This document shows positions 1-7,344 of a DNA stretch of 64,000 nt, piece by piece. The notes under the pieces were generated by a model. That model ran no database searches, had not been told where the DNA came from, and worked only from the letters and a program-made list of their open reading frames with translations. Origin of the DNA: Paenibacillus solanacearum (GTDB lineage: Bacteria > Bacillota > Bacilli > Paenibacillales > NBRC-103111); contig NZ_CAJVAS010000006.1 in assembly GCF_910593845.1 (NCBI RefSeq), forward strand, positions 186,001-250,000. Reading direction: 5' to 3'. The number at the start of each line of letters is the position of its first letter. The stretch's first letter is position 1. A program made the position numbers and the translations under genes.

Positions 1-146
1 TTCCGCTCGCAAAGGTCATCATGTGCTCGGCTATGGGCCAGCAGCAAAAAGTAGTGGAGGCCATCCAGTGCGGAGCGCGCGATTTTATCGTGAAGCCGTT
101 CCAGGCGGAGCGCGTGATTGAAGCGGTCAATCGGGCCGTCGGTTAG
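1..146 (+). CDS. cheY: CheY-like response regulator receiver, C-terminal fragment
   Basis: The window opens inside this gene; the readable frame starts at base 3 and ends at TAG 144-146. The 47 residues contain VIMCSAMGQQ, then an ARDFIVKPF segment with the conserved receiver Lys-Pro pair and a terminal alpha-5 helix, and the protein stops right after it. That is the layout of a single-domain CheY, which carries the chemotaxis phospho-signal to the flagellar switch. The MCSAMGQQ wording is typical of Bacillus-group CheY. A CheX phosphatase gene lies far downstream at 50.0 kb. A receiver at the end of a larger regulator cannot be excluded because the 5' part is missing. Confidence 0.65.
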   Translation, partial: PLAKVIMCSAMGQQQKVVEAIQCGARDFIVKPFQAERVIEAVNRAVG

Positions 147-201
147 CTTGCTTGTTTCGGGACATCGGAAGGCATCGGCGCGCGATAATAAGGACCGCAC
201 A

Positions 202-229
202 TTGCTGTCTTCGCTTCGGCTGGTATAAT
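202..229 (+). promoter_or_regulatory. Candidate sigma-A promoter for the Dabb gene
   Basis: TTGCTG (202-207) and a perfect TATAAT (224-229) are spaced by 16 bases, about 40 bases upstream of the start codon at 269. Inferred from sequence match only. Confidence 0.45.
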
Positions 230-268
230 GATAAAGTATCGTTAACCTTTCAGAAATGAGGACAAGCC

Positions 269-562
269 ATGATCGATCATATCGTCATTATCAAATTCAG
301 CGAAACGACAACCCAGGAGCAGCTGGCGGAAGTATGCGCCCGGTATAAAGCGCTGAAAGACCGCATTGGGGGAATTGTCGACATACAGGCGGGAATCAAC
401 TTCTCGGAGAAAAGCCAAGGCTACCAGGTGCTGCTGTCGGTCCGTTTCGAGAACCGTGCGGCGCTGGAAGCGTATGGACCGAACCCGGACCATCAGGCGG
501 TCGCCGCCTTTATTCGCGAATCGGGAAGAGTCGACAGCATCGTGCTTGATATTGAAATTTAA
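269..562 (+). CDS. Dabb (stress-responsive alpha/beta barrel) family protein
   Basis: A 97-residue protein that starts MIDHIVIIKF, the typical first beta strand of Dabb proteins, and continues with a helix, VDIQAGINFS, a SVRFENRAALEAY segment and a final VDSIVLDIEI strand. Dabb proteins are small dimeric ferredoxin-like barrels; some act in stress responses and others as small cyclases, and the substrate here is unknown. ATG 269 follows a modest GAGGAC Shine-Dalgarno. The gene is monocistronic: it has its own promoter-like sequence and a strong terminator at 625-674. The family call is fairly sure, the role is not. Confidence 0.8.
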   Translation: MIDHIVIIKFSETTTQEQLAEVCARYKALKDRIGGIVDIQAGINFSEKSQGYQVLLSVRFENRAALEAYGPNPDHQAVAAFIRESGRVDSIVLDIEI

Positions 563-624
563 TGGTGGTTGGAAACGCCGTACGCGGCAAACGAATCGGA
601 GCCGGTTCATGAAGAAAGTTGCGC

Positions 625-674
625 AGAAAGGAATGCTCTAAGCCGTTGCTTGGAGCATTCCTTTCTTTTTTTTT
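625..674 (+). terminator. Rho-independent terminator after the Dabb gene
   Basis: A perfect 14-bp stem (625-638 with 653-666) closes a 14-base loop and is followed by eight T. Confidence 0.92.
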
Positions 675-760
675 GTGACACTTTTCATTTTCCGTCACCA
701 GGTGCGGCGCTATAATGAAGTGGATTTTCAATTTATCGCGGGCGGACGCGGAGGGAACCT

Positions 761-934
761 ATGATGGAGAAGGATATAGCCAATTTAATCGATATACTGC
801 ATCTGGAAGAGAAAGAGATTTTGGAACGGTTTCGCTTCACGATGGAAGGACGGCGGCTCACGAAAGCCGAGGCGCTTCGATTCATTCAATTTCTGCGTGA
901 CGAGTTGGAGAAAAATCCCCCCCTTAAGCACTAA
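761..934 (+). CDS. Small hypothetical protein (57 aa)
   Basis: ATG 761 is preceded by GAGGG at 751-755 and the frame runs to TAA 932-934. A TATAAT hexamer at 711-716 could be its -10 box. The product is highly charged and predicted all helical (MMEKDIANLI, then LHLEEKEILERF, then LTKAEALRFIQF). It has no signal peptide or membrane segment. I do not recognise the family. It sits between a terminator and another small gene and could be a small DNA- or protein-binding factor, but that is a guess. Confidence 0.55.
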   Translation: MMEKDIANLIDILHLEEKEILERFRFTMEGRRLTKAEALRFIQFLRDELEKNPPLKH

Positions 935-1027
935 AGGAACCCGGAGCTGTCAGTTAGCGTTCAGGAAGCGGCAAGTCATGGGTATGGCGACGGAATGATT
1001 TTTGTACATTGACAATCCTTGCTGATT

Positions 1028-1042
1028 GATACAAAATGTATC
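1028..1042. promoter_or_regulatory. Palindrome, possible operator
   Basis: GATACA-AAA-TGTATC is a perfect inverted repeat with 6-bp arms, 37 bases upstream of the start codon at 1079. A wider GCTGAT...ATCAGC pair flanks it (1021-1060). It could be a repressor site or an mRNA hairpin. Confidence 0.35.
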
Positions 1043-1078
1043 TATGAGATGAAGATCAGCAAGGGGGGCCATTGAATC

Positions 1079-1330
1079 ATGCTTTATAAGGAAGAAGTCC
1101 CAGCGGGGCTTGTGGTTGGGGACACGTATACGCTTCGGCAAGTGGGTTTGTTTATCAAGGCGAACAAAAACATCATTGTGCTGAACGAATCGATCGAATA
1201 TTTCGCGAACAACCGCGACGAGAAAGTGATGGTTATGACCAAAGAGGAATGCTTCGCGCATTATGTCGAGACGAACAGCTACTTTACGAAGCGACCGATG
1301 AAAACGATTTATCGAGTCAAGAAGCTGTAG
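1079..1330 (+). CDS. Hypothetical protein (83 aa)
   Basis: ATG 1079 lies behind a purine-rich AAGGGGGGCC stretch. The 83-residue product is basic, with no membrane segment or signal peptide, and reads as a mixed alpha/beta domain (VVGDTYTLRQVGLF, NIIVLNESIEYF, VMVMTKEECFAHY, TIYRVKKL). I cannot assign a family. It is flanked by a palindrome upstream and by the independently started RpiR gene downstream, so it is probably monocistronic. Confidence 0.6.
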   Translation: MLYKEEVPAGLVVGDTYTLRQVGLFIKANKNIIVLNESIEYFANNRDEKVMVMTKEECFAHYVETNSYFTKRPMKTIYRVKKL

Positions 1331-1532
1331 CGTCCCGGCAAAGGACACGCATATAGGACCCTTGCTTGATCCCTTCCATGTAACAGATTGGAGCAACCTC
1401 CTTTCTGATGCGGAAGGGATTTTGTCGTTTACAAAATAAATATAAAATTATAATTGAAAAAAAACTCCACCAAAGTTATTATAAAAGGAGAATATCGCCT
1501 TTAGTTAATTTGCCAGGCAAGGGGGAGCTCAG

Positions 1533-2393
1533 TTGAAAACGATGCATGAAACAGGAAATACGCTGCTTGCAATCCGAAGCCAGCTGAACGCGTTGACCAA
1601 AACGGAGGCCGTCGTCGCGGCATACGTTTTGGAGCATCCGGAGGATGTCATTTATTTGTCCGTGACGGATGTGGCGGAGAAGGCCGGTGTCGGCGAGACG
1701 ACGGTGCTGCGGTTTTGCCGCAAGCTGGGCTATCGGGGCTTTCAGGATTTCAAGCTGCTTCTCGCGCAGGACCTCGTTCAGCCCGCAGGCCATACGCCCG
1801 AGGAAGTGAAGGCGGATGACGACCCGGCGACGCTGCGGCAGAAGCTCGTCGCCTCCCACAGCCGCATCCTGGAGGACACCGGGAAGCTGCTCGACGCCGC
1901 GAAGCTCGGTCAGGCCATCGAGCTGCTTGCGCAGGCGGACACGATCCAGTTTTACGGCGTAGGGTCCTCCGGCTTGACGGCGCAGCAGGCGGCCCACTCG
2001 TTCTCGCGGATCGGCAAGAAGAGCGACGCGAAGCAGGATACGCACTTTCAGGCGATGTCCGCCTCGCTGCTGACGGAGCGCGATGTCGCCGTCGGGTTGT
2101 CCGTCTCCGGCAGCACGAAGGACACGATCGAGAACTTGCGGCTTGCGAGGGAAGGCGGCGCCCGCATCCTATGCATTACGCACAATGCCCGTTCGCCGAT
2201 CACCAAGCTGTCCGATGTCGATCTGCTGATGGCGGCCAAGGAAAATCCGTTTCAAGGGAGCTCGCTGTCGGCCAAAATTTCGCAGCTGACGGTCATTGAC
2301 ATCTTGCTCGCCGGCGTGTCGCTGCGCTTGCAGGAGGCGGCCGGGAAATTCCGCGAACGGACGGCAAAGGCCGTTTCCGAGAAACTCTACTAA
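1533..2393 (+). CDS. RpiR/MurR-family transcriptional regulator
   Basis: A 286-residue cytoplasmic regulator. Residues 1-80 form the RpiR helix-turn-helix (LTKTEAVVAAYVLEHPEDV, then VAEKAGVGETTVLRFCRKLG). Residues about 125-260 form a SIS sugar-phosphate-binding domain (FYGVGSSGLTA, VGLSVSGSTKD). Such proteins sense phosphosugars and control sugar or amino-sugar catabolism. The start is TTG 1533, five bases after AAGGGGGAG; the nearby ATG 1542 is too far from it. The MBL hydrolase gene follows after 20 bases with its own ribosome site, so they are probably one operon. The target sugar cannot be read from the sequence. Confidence 0.88.
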   Translation: MKTMHETGNTLLAIRSQLNALTKTEAVVAAYVLEHPEDVIYLSVTDVAEKAGVGETTVLRFCRKLGYRGFQDFKLLLAQDLVQPAGHTPEEVKADDDPATLRQKLVASHSRILEDTGKLLDAAKLGQAIELLAQADTIQFYGVGSSGLTAQQAAHSFSRIGKKSDAKQDTHFQAMSASLLTERDVAVGLSVSGSTKDTIENLRLAREGGARILCITHNARSPITKLSDVDLLMAAKENPFQGSSLSAKISQLTVIDILLAGVSLRLQEAAGKFRERTAKAVSEKLY

Positions 2394-2413
2394 ATATTTA
2401 GGGGGGCTAAGCA

Positions 2414-3226
2414 ATGAAACTTCATTTTCTAGGCACGGCGGCGGCCGAAGGATGGCCCGGATTGTTTTGTCGGTGCGAATTTTGCCAGGAAGCGAAACGG
2501 CTCGGCGGGAAAAACATTCGCACCCGCTCGTCCGTGCTGATCGACGAGACGATCAAGGTCGACTTTCCGCCGGACACGTACTACCATATGCTGCGCGATC
2601 AAATCGATATGGCGGCGGTCGAGCATCTGCTCATTACGCATACGCATACGGATCATTTATTTGCCGCCGATCTGGAGAAGCGGATGCCCGTATGCGCCAA
2701 AGGGGTCGAGCACCCGCTGCATATTTACGGGCATGATCTTGCGCTGCACCATTGCGCCCGGGAGCTTGACTTGAAGAGCAAGCTGTATGAGCTTCACCTT
2801 GTCCAGCCGTTCCGCACGCTGCAGCTCGATGACCGGACGCAGGTGACCCCGCTGCTCGCCGACCATGACCGCAAACAAACATGCCTCCTCTATTTTATCG
2901 AGCGGAATGGAAAGGCGCTGCTGTACGGCAACGATTCCGGATGGTTTCCGGACGAAACGTGGGCTTGGCTGGAGGGCAAATCGTTCGACGCAGCCATCCT
3001 CGATTGCACGAAGGGCCCGCTGCCGGGACGGCGCAACCATATGAATATCGAAGCGATCCTCGAGATGAACGAGCTGTTCCGGCAAAAACAGATGCTGCGC
3101 GACGGCGGGCGGCTCATCGCCACTCATTTCTCCCACAACTGCGGACTGCTCCATGAAGATCTCGAGAAGGAATTCTCGCCGCACGGCGTACTGGTGGCCT
3201 ATGACGGTATGGTGCATCACGTTTAG
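2414..3226 (+). CDS. MBL-fold metal-dependent hydrolase, PhnP-like
   Basis: A 270-residue metallo-beta-lactamase-fold enzyme. The metal motif HTHTDH is at residues 76-81, later ligands come from LLADHD and LDCTKG, and a His-containing ATHFSHN segment lies near the C-terminus. Cys19, Cys21 and Cys24 (FCRCEFC) near the N-terminus resemble the structural zinc site of PhnP-type phosphodiesterases. Family members hydrolyse cyclic phosphodiesters or phosphoesters of sugars. An AGGGGGGC ribosome site precedes ATG 2414. Its place between an RpiR regulator and a solute-binding protein suggests sugar-phosphate chemistry, but the substrate is unknown. Confidence 0.82.
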   Translation: MKLHFLGTAAAEGWPGLFCRCEFCQEAKRLGGKNIRTRSSVLIDETIKVDFPPDTYYHMLRDQIDMAAVEHLLITHTHTDHLFAADLEKRMPVCAKGVEHPLHIYGHDLALHHCARELDLKSKLYELHLVQPFRTLQLDDRTQVTPLLADHDRKQTCLLYFIERNGKALLYGNDSGWFPDETWAWLEGKSFDAAILDCTKGPLPGRRNHMNIEAILEMNELFRQKQMLRDGGRLIATHFSHNCGLLHEDLEKEFSPHGVLVAYDGMVHHV

Positions 3227-3462
3227 GCAGAAGCAGATATGACTTCAGAATCAGTCATTGCACGAGGTTGATACCGAACCGCAGCCTTCGAAAACCGTTC
3301 TTCAGACCACTGCGCTGCATCCTTGACCCCACACCAGAACCGGTTACATGCCGGCCGACTGCGCAAGACGAACAAGTCGGTCCATCGCATCATCTTCGCG
3401 GCCATGAATGATCGGGCTTCCGAACGGCATTTCCATCCCAAGATTGATTTTGATGAAAAAAA

Positions 3463-3482
3463 CGTTGGCGTTAACGCAAACG
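3463..3482. promoter_or_regulatory. Near-perfect 20-bp palindrome, possible operator
   Basis: CGTTGGCGTTAACGCAAACG has only one mismatched pair and is centred on GTTAAC, 31 bases upstream of the solute-binding protein start. A LacI- or RpiR-type repressor site is possible; the RpiR regulator upstream is an obvious candidate but unproven. The rest of 3227-3513 holds no convincing gene. Confidence 0.4.
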
Positions 3483-3513
3483 ATTCATAATCCCATATCG
3501 AAGGAGAATACAT

Positions 3514-4842
3514 ATGAATCCATCCAATGGAAATCCGCCTGTTTCCTTTTTGTCTGGCCGGTGGTATGCCGGGGTATGCCTTTTGTCCGCAAGCGCGCTG
3601 CTGTTCGCCGGATGCAGCAAATCGCCGGCGCCTGAAACGAAAGCCGCAGTAGAGGAGAAGCACGATCCCGTAACGATCAAGGTGGGGATCAAAGCGACAG
3701 GCTACTTGACCGAAGACGAATTCAACCGGTACATTACGGAGCCCGTCAAGAAAAAGTACCCTTGGATTACGGCGGAACGCGTCATCTACACAACGGGCAA
3801 TCTGGAGAAGATCGTAGCTTCGGGCGAAACGCCGGATCTGATCGTCTCCAACAACATTAACGGGTTCCCGCAGCTGGCACAGCTCGATCTGCTCGATTCG
3901 ATGGACGCGCTCATCCAGAAGCACGGCATCGATCTGAACCGGTTCGAAGGCGGGACGATCGACGCGATCAAGACGGGGGCGAAGCGGCAGGACATTGTGG
4001 CGCTTCCTTACTCCAGAAGCTTCGCTGTCCTGTATTACAGCAAAGAAATATTCGATAAGTTCGGCGTGCCTTACCCGAAGGACGGGATGACATGGGAGCA
4101 AACGACGGACTTGGCCAAAAAAGTAACCCGTCTCGATAACGGGGTCCAGTACCGGGGGATCGATCCGAACGTAGCGGAGCGGCTTGGAGCCCAGCTGTCC
4201 TTGCCGCTGGTCGACTCGAAGACGAACCGCACGCTGATCAACACGGACCCGTGGCGTAAAGTCGTCGGACTGATGGCGAACATTTACCAAATTCCGGGTA
4301 ACGGCAGCATTACCGTCAAGAGCGCCGGCGCCGAGCTGCTCAGCAAGAAACGGACGCTGGCTATGCTGCCCGAAGGCAACATCTTATTCGGCTACGGACT
4401 GGAGACGTCTCCTGAATTTTGGGATATGGTGACCATTCCGGTGTGGCCGGAAGCTCCGAAAGTCGGGATGAGCCCGGACGAGCAAATTTTGGTGCTGTCC
4501 AAAGTCAGCAAGCACAAGGATGACGCCGTACGCCTGCTGTCCGTCGTGCTCTCCGACGAAGTACAGATGGATATGTCCAAGAACGGGCGAACGAGCATCA
4601 TGAAGGACCCGAACATTCAGTCGGCGTTTGCCAAGGATTTGGCTTTCATGAAGGGGAAAAACATTCAGGCCATCTTCAAGACGCAAATGGCGAATTACGA
4701 AGCGACCCTCTACGATACGGCATCCATCAACGGGCTCGCCGCAGCCTTGAAGAGCATTGTCACGCAAGGGAAGGACGTCAACACCGCGCTCCGGGAAAAT
4801 GAGGAAGCGGTGAACAAAAAAATCGATGAAATGATCAAATAG
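3514..4842 (+). CDS. Extracellular solute-binding lipoprotein (ABC sugar-type, family 1)
   Basis: A 442-residue protein with a hydrophobic signal ending in a lipobox (LLFAGC, Cys near residue 34), so lipid-anchored outside the membrane. The mature part has family-1 solute-binding features: VTIKVGIKATG at the start, an LVVSNNI-like strand, and the PYPKDGMTWEQTTDLAKK hallmark of carbohydrate-binding proteins. ATG 3514 follows AAGGAG. It shares the PYPKDGMTW region and overall length with the lipoprotein at 10435, so the two are paralogues. No permease or ATPase gene is adjacent, so it must work with transporter parts encoded elsewhere or act as a sensor. A PP2C-like gene follows 17 bases downstream. 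Confidence 0.88.
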   Translation: MNPSNGNPPVSFLSGRWYAGVCLLSASALLFAGCSKSPAPETKAAVEEKHDPVTIKVGIKATGYLTEDEFNRYITEPVKKKYPWITAERVIYTTGNLEKIVASGETPDLIVSNNINGFPQLAQLDLLDSMDALIQKHGIDLNRFEGGTIDAIKTGAKRQDIVALPYSRSFAVLYYSKEIFDKFGVPYPKDGMTWEQTTDLAKKVTRLDNGVQYRGIDPNVAERLGAQLSLPLVDSKTNRTLINTDPWRKVVGLMANIYQIPGNGSITVKSAGAELLSKKRTLAMLPEGNILFGYGLETSPEFWDMVTIPVWPEAPKVGMSPDEQILVLSKVSKHKDDAVRLLSVVLSDEVQMDMSKNGRTSIMKDPNIQSAFAKDLAFMKGKNIQAIFKTQMANYEATLYDTASINGLAAALKSIVTQGKDVNTALRENEEAVNKKIDEMIK

Positions 4843-4859
4843 AAAAGCAGGGTGAGGGT

Positions 4860-5696
4860 ATGGAAGTCGTCGAAGCGAGCATCGTTTCAAAAACAGGCGA
4901 TCCGCAAACATGCGAAGACCGTTACTGTGTGACGGAGCATTACGCTTGCGTCATCGACGGAGCGACCGACGTGTCGGGCAACCGATACAACGGGCGCACC
5001 TCCGGACAGGTCGTTGCCGGCGTCATCGCCGAAACGATCCCGCTGCTGCCGGCGGGTGCGGACATCGAGGAAGTGATCGGGATCATCAATGAAGCGCTGC
5101 TTCGCTATTACGATGCGAACGGCATGTACGATGCGGTTAGGGAATCGCCGTACACGCGTCCTACGGCAGCGATGATCTTGTACAGCCGGAGCAGGCATAC
5201 CGTATGGATGGTTGGCGACTGCCAATGTATGATCGACGAAGAGGAGCAGACGAACCCGAAGATCGTCGACGATATTATCGCGAATACAAGATCGCTGTTT
5301 CTGGAAGCGGAGATGCTGAAAGGCAAGACGATCGAAGAGCTGCTGGAGCGGGATACCGGTTTCGAGGCGGTCCGTCCGTTCATTCAGATGCAGTATTATA
5401 TGCAAAATTTGCCGGAGCCCCATCCGTACGGGTACGCGGCGGTTACTGGATTTCCGTTCGACTTGGGCCAGATCAAGACGGTGCAGCTCAGACCGGATGC
5501 CTGTTCGCTAGCGCTCGCATCGGACGGCTACCCGTTCATCCGGCCGACACTGCAGCAGTCGGAAGATGCCCTTCAAGACATTCTGAAGCGCGACCCGCTG
5601 TGCTTTCGCGAATACAAGCTGGCCAAGGGGCTGGTGAAGGGCAACGCATCGTTTGACGACCGGACGTACGTACGGCTGCGGCTGCAGCCGAGATAA
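4860..5696 (+). CDS. PP2C-like protein phosphatase family protein
   Basis: A 278-residue cytoplasmic protein with the acidic signatures of the PP2C metal-dependent phosphatase fold: EDRYCVTEHYACVIDGATD near residues 19-37, VWMVGDCQ near 117, ALASDGYP near 220 and SFDDRTYVRL at the C-terminus. These supply the Asp residues that hold the two metal ions. It begins 17 bases after the solute-binding protein gene behind GGGTGAGGG and is almost certainly cotranscribed. A phosphatase paired with a lone solute-binding protein is unusual and may link uptake to signalling. The substrate is unknown, and divergent members may be inactive. Confidence 0.72.
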   Translation: MEVVEASIVSKTGDPQTCEDRYCVTEHYACVIDGATDVSGNRYNGRTSGQVVAGVIAETIPLLPAGADIEEVIGIINEALLRYYDANGMYDAVRESPYTRPTAAMILYSRSRHTVWMVGDCQCMIDEEEQTNPKIVDDIIANTRSLFLEAEMLKGKTIEELLERDTGFEAVRPFIQMQYYMQNLPEPHPYGYAAVTGFPFDLGQIKTVQLRPDACSLALASDGYPFIRPTLQQSEDALQDILKRDPLCFREYKLAKGLVKGNASFDDRTYVRLRLQPR

Positions 5697-5882
5697 GAGT
5701 GAGCGAGCGTGCGACAATGTCTTTTTGCAAGCGGAAGATGATCGATTGTCTTTTTCTTCGAGGTAGGTCGGATAAGCATCCCAAATCAAGCTCGCTCCGC
5801 TCGTGTGCTGTAGGGCAAGCACACAAGCCATCGGGTCATGACATGTGTATACTGTGTTATAAACCAAAAGGGAGTGAGCTTA

Positions 5883-6101
5883 ATGGCTTTTTGTCCGACT
5901 TGCCCGACAAAAACAGTGTATGACCCGCCTGTGCAACAATATCAAAACTACTACCATCCGCAGCTCGTTCAAGTGATTCATCCGGTTGAAGTCATTAAAC
6001 AGCATCATTGCGTGCCGGTGTACCATCATACCGTAGCGTACTCGGAAAAAGACGTCATGTGCACAGTATCGTCCAAGAAGCGGTCGAGAAGAAAAAAATA
6101 A
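5883..6101 (+). CDS. cotD: CotD-family spore coat protein
   Basis: A 72-residue protein rich in His, Tyr, Pro, Val and Gln, with paired cysteines at the start (FCPTCPTKTVYDPPVQQYQN) and a basic SKKRSRRKK tail. This is the composition and opening of CotD-type inner-coat proteins of Bacillales spores. ATG 5883 follows AAGGGAGTGAGC. A terminator follows at 6112-6148, so it is a single-gene unit, presumably switched on in the mother cell late in sporulation; I could not identify a convincing sigma-K promoter. Confidence 0.8.
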   Translation: MAFCPTCPTKTVYDPPVQQYQNYYHPQLVQVIHPVEVIKQHHCVPVYHHTVAYSEKDVMCTVSSKKRSRRKK

Positions 6102-6111
6102 GTTTAGCGCC

Positions 6112-6148
6112 GCCCCCCGCTGTTTACGGCCGGGGGCCCCTTTTTTTT
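6112..6148 (+). terminator. Terminator after cotD
   Basis: A GC-rich stem (GCCCCCCG with CGGGGGC) is followed by CCC and a run of eight T. Confidence 0.75.
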
Positions 6149-6169
6149 GTCGATGAACGATTGAACTCA

Positions 6170-6200
6170 TTGACAGATGATAATGAGAACCATTATCATC
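6170..6200 (+). promoter_or_regulatory. Fur box in the fhuF promoter
   Basis: GATGATAATG-AGAAC-CATTATCATC (6176-6200) is a perfect inverted repeat with 10-bp arms. Its core at 6179-6197 closely matches the classical 19-bp Fur box GATAATGATAATCATTATC. It directly follows a consensus -35 TTGACA (6170-6175), so Fur with Fe2+ would block RNA polymerase. This predicts iron-repressed expression of the gene at 6282. Confidence 0.9.
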
Positions 6201-6281
6201 GATATGACGCAGGTAATTCATCAACAAGATGCAGCCGATGTTGAACGGATGTTTCAATATGAAAAAGGGGGACTGTGCAGC

Positions 6282-7088
6282 ATGACCGCATGGGACTGGA
6301 AGTTTGCGGAGGAGCGGTTTTGGGTCGGCTTGACAGGCAAAGCGGATGCGATCTGTACAATTCCGGCGGTGGAGCTGCTGCTGCCGGAGCGGGCCAAGGC
6401 ATTTGTCGACCGGTATGGCGCAGCGATCGGAGCGATGGAGCCGGCCGCCGCTGCGGCGTATTTCGCCGGCTGGTTCAGCGGCGTTGCCCATGCGATGCAG
6501 TATGCGGTATCCGTATGCAACGCGTCGTTTGGAGTGCCGCTCGGCGATTTGACGATCCAAATGGTACATAAGGAAAATCGGTGCGCCTTGAGTTTCCGGC
6601 TGCAGGACGGAACAGTGCACGCAGCACCGGAGGAAGAAGGCGACCGGGACGCATGGCGCGACCGGGTATTGACGGCCTTTTACCGAGATACGGTGCGGCC
6701 GCTTTTCGAAGCGGTGGCCGCCGCGGCCGGCTGCGATGCAGGCCAGCTGTGGGGCCAGCTTCCGAGCCGGATGGCCAATCAGACCGAGCAGTGGCGAATA
6801 GCCGCTGCGGAGGAAGATGTAAGCACGCGAATTGCGGCGGACGCCCGGTTCTTGAAGGAAGGGCTTGATCCGGTGCCGCTGAACCGGGTGAAGAGCCCGT
6901 TCGACGTCAAGCTCCGGTACGTGGAAGGCGTCAAGGACCCTGAGCAGCGCATTTCGCTCAAGTCCTCCTGCTGTATGTACTTCCGGACCGGCAGCGGAAC
7001 TTATTGCTACACATGTCCGCGGCTGACGGAGCAGCAGCGGGCTGCCAGGCTGGCAGAGCTTCGTTCCGCGGAAGCGGTTAAGTCTTGA
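6282..7088 (+). CDS. fhuF: FhuF-type siderophore-iron (ferric) reductase
   Basis: A 268-residue cytoplasmic protein. The C-terminal cysteine cluster C230-C231, C242 and C245 (CC-x10-C-x2-C, within CCMYFRTGSGTYCYTC) is the [2Fe-2S] site characteristic of FhuF, which reduces ferric siderophores inside the cell to release iron. ATG 6282 is chosen because AAAGGGGGAC lies just upstream. The longer in-frame reading from 6177 would begin inside the Fur box and lacks a ribosome site. The length matches the family. The gene is monocistronic under a Fur-controlled promoter and ends at the shared terminator at 7137-7188. The siderophore is not identified here. Confidence 0.85.
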   Translation: MTAWDWKFAEERFWVGLTGKADAICTIPAVELLLPERAKAFVDRYGAAIGAMEPAAAAAYFAGWFSGVAHAMQYAVSVCNASFGVPLGDLTIQMVHKENRCALSFRLQDGTVHAAPEEEGDRDAWRDRVLTAFYRDTVRPLFEAVAAAAGCDAGQLWGQLPSRMANQTEQWRIAAAEEDVSTRIAADARFLKEGLDPVPLNRVKSPFDVKLRYVEGVKDPEQRISLKSSCCMYFRTGSGTYCYTCPRLTEQQRAARLAELRSAEAVKS

Positions 7089-7136
7089 GGCCTGCCTTCA
7101 CTCGACCCGGTCGGCTACTCTGTCCCTCAATGGCAT

Positions 7137-7188
7137 GAAAAAAGGAGCGCTTCAACCCGGTTGCCGGGCGATGAAGCGCTCCTTTTTT
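7137..7188. terminator. Bidirectional terminator between fhuF and gluQ
   Basis: A perfect 17-bp stem with A-rich left and T-rich right ends (AAAAAAGGAGCGCTTCA pairs with its complement) sits between convergent genes. Confidence 0.9.
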
Positions 7189-7344
7189 CATGATAAGAAT
7201 GTAGATGCTTCGGTCAGAAACCTTTCTTACGTCGTGTGATGGGCACGGCTATTTCGCGAGGCGCTCCTGGCCTTGCCTTGGCTCTGGCGTACCGTTCTCC
7301 TGACCAGCCTCGACCTGCCCCAAGGTCACGGAGCGAGCGTGTAA

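Noticed and set aside
3223..4290. 355-codon minus-strand frame
   Set aside because: Antisense to the solute-binding lipoprotein; the part in the free intergenic space shows no domain and has no ribosome site at its start.
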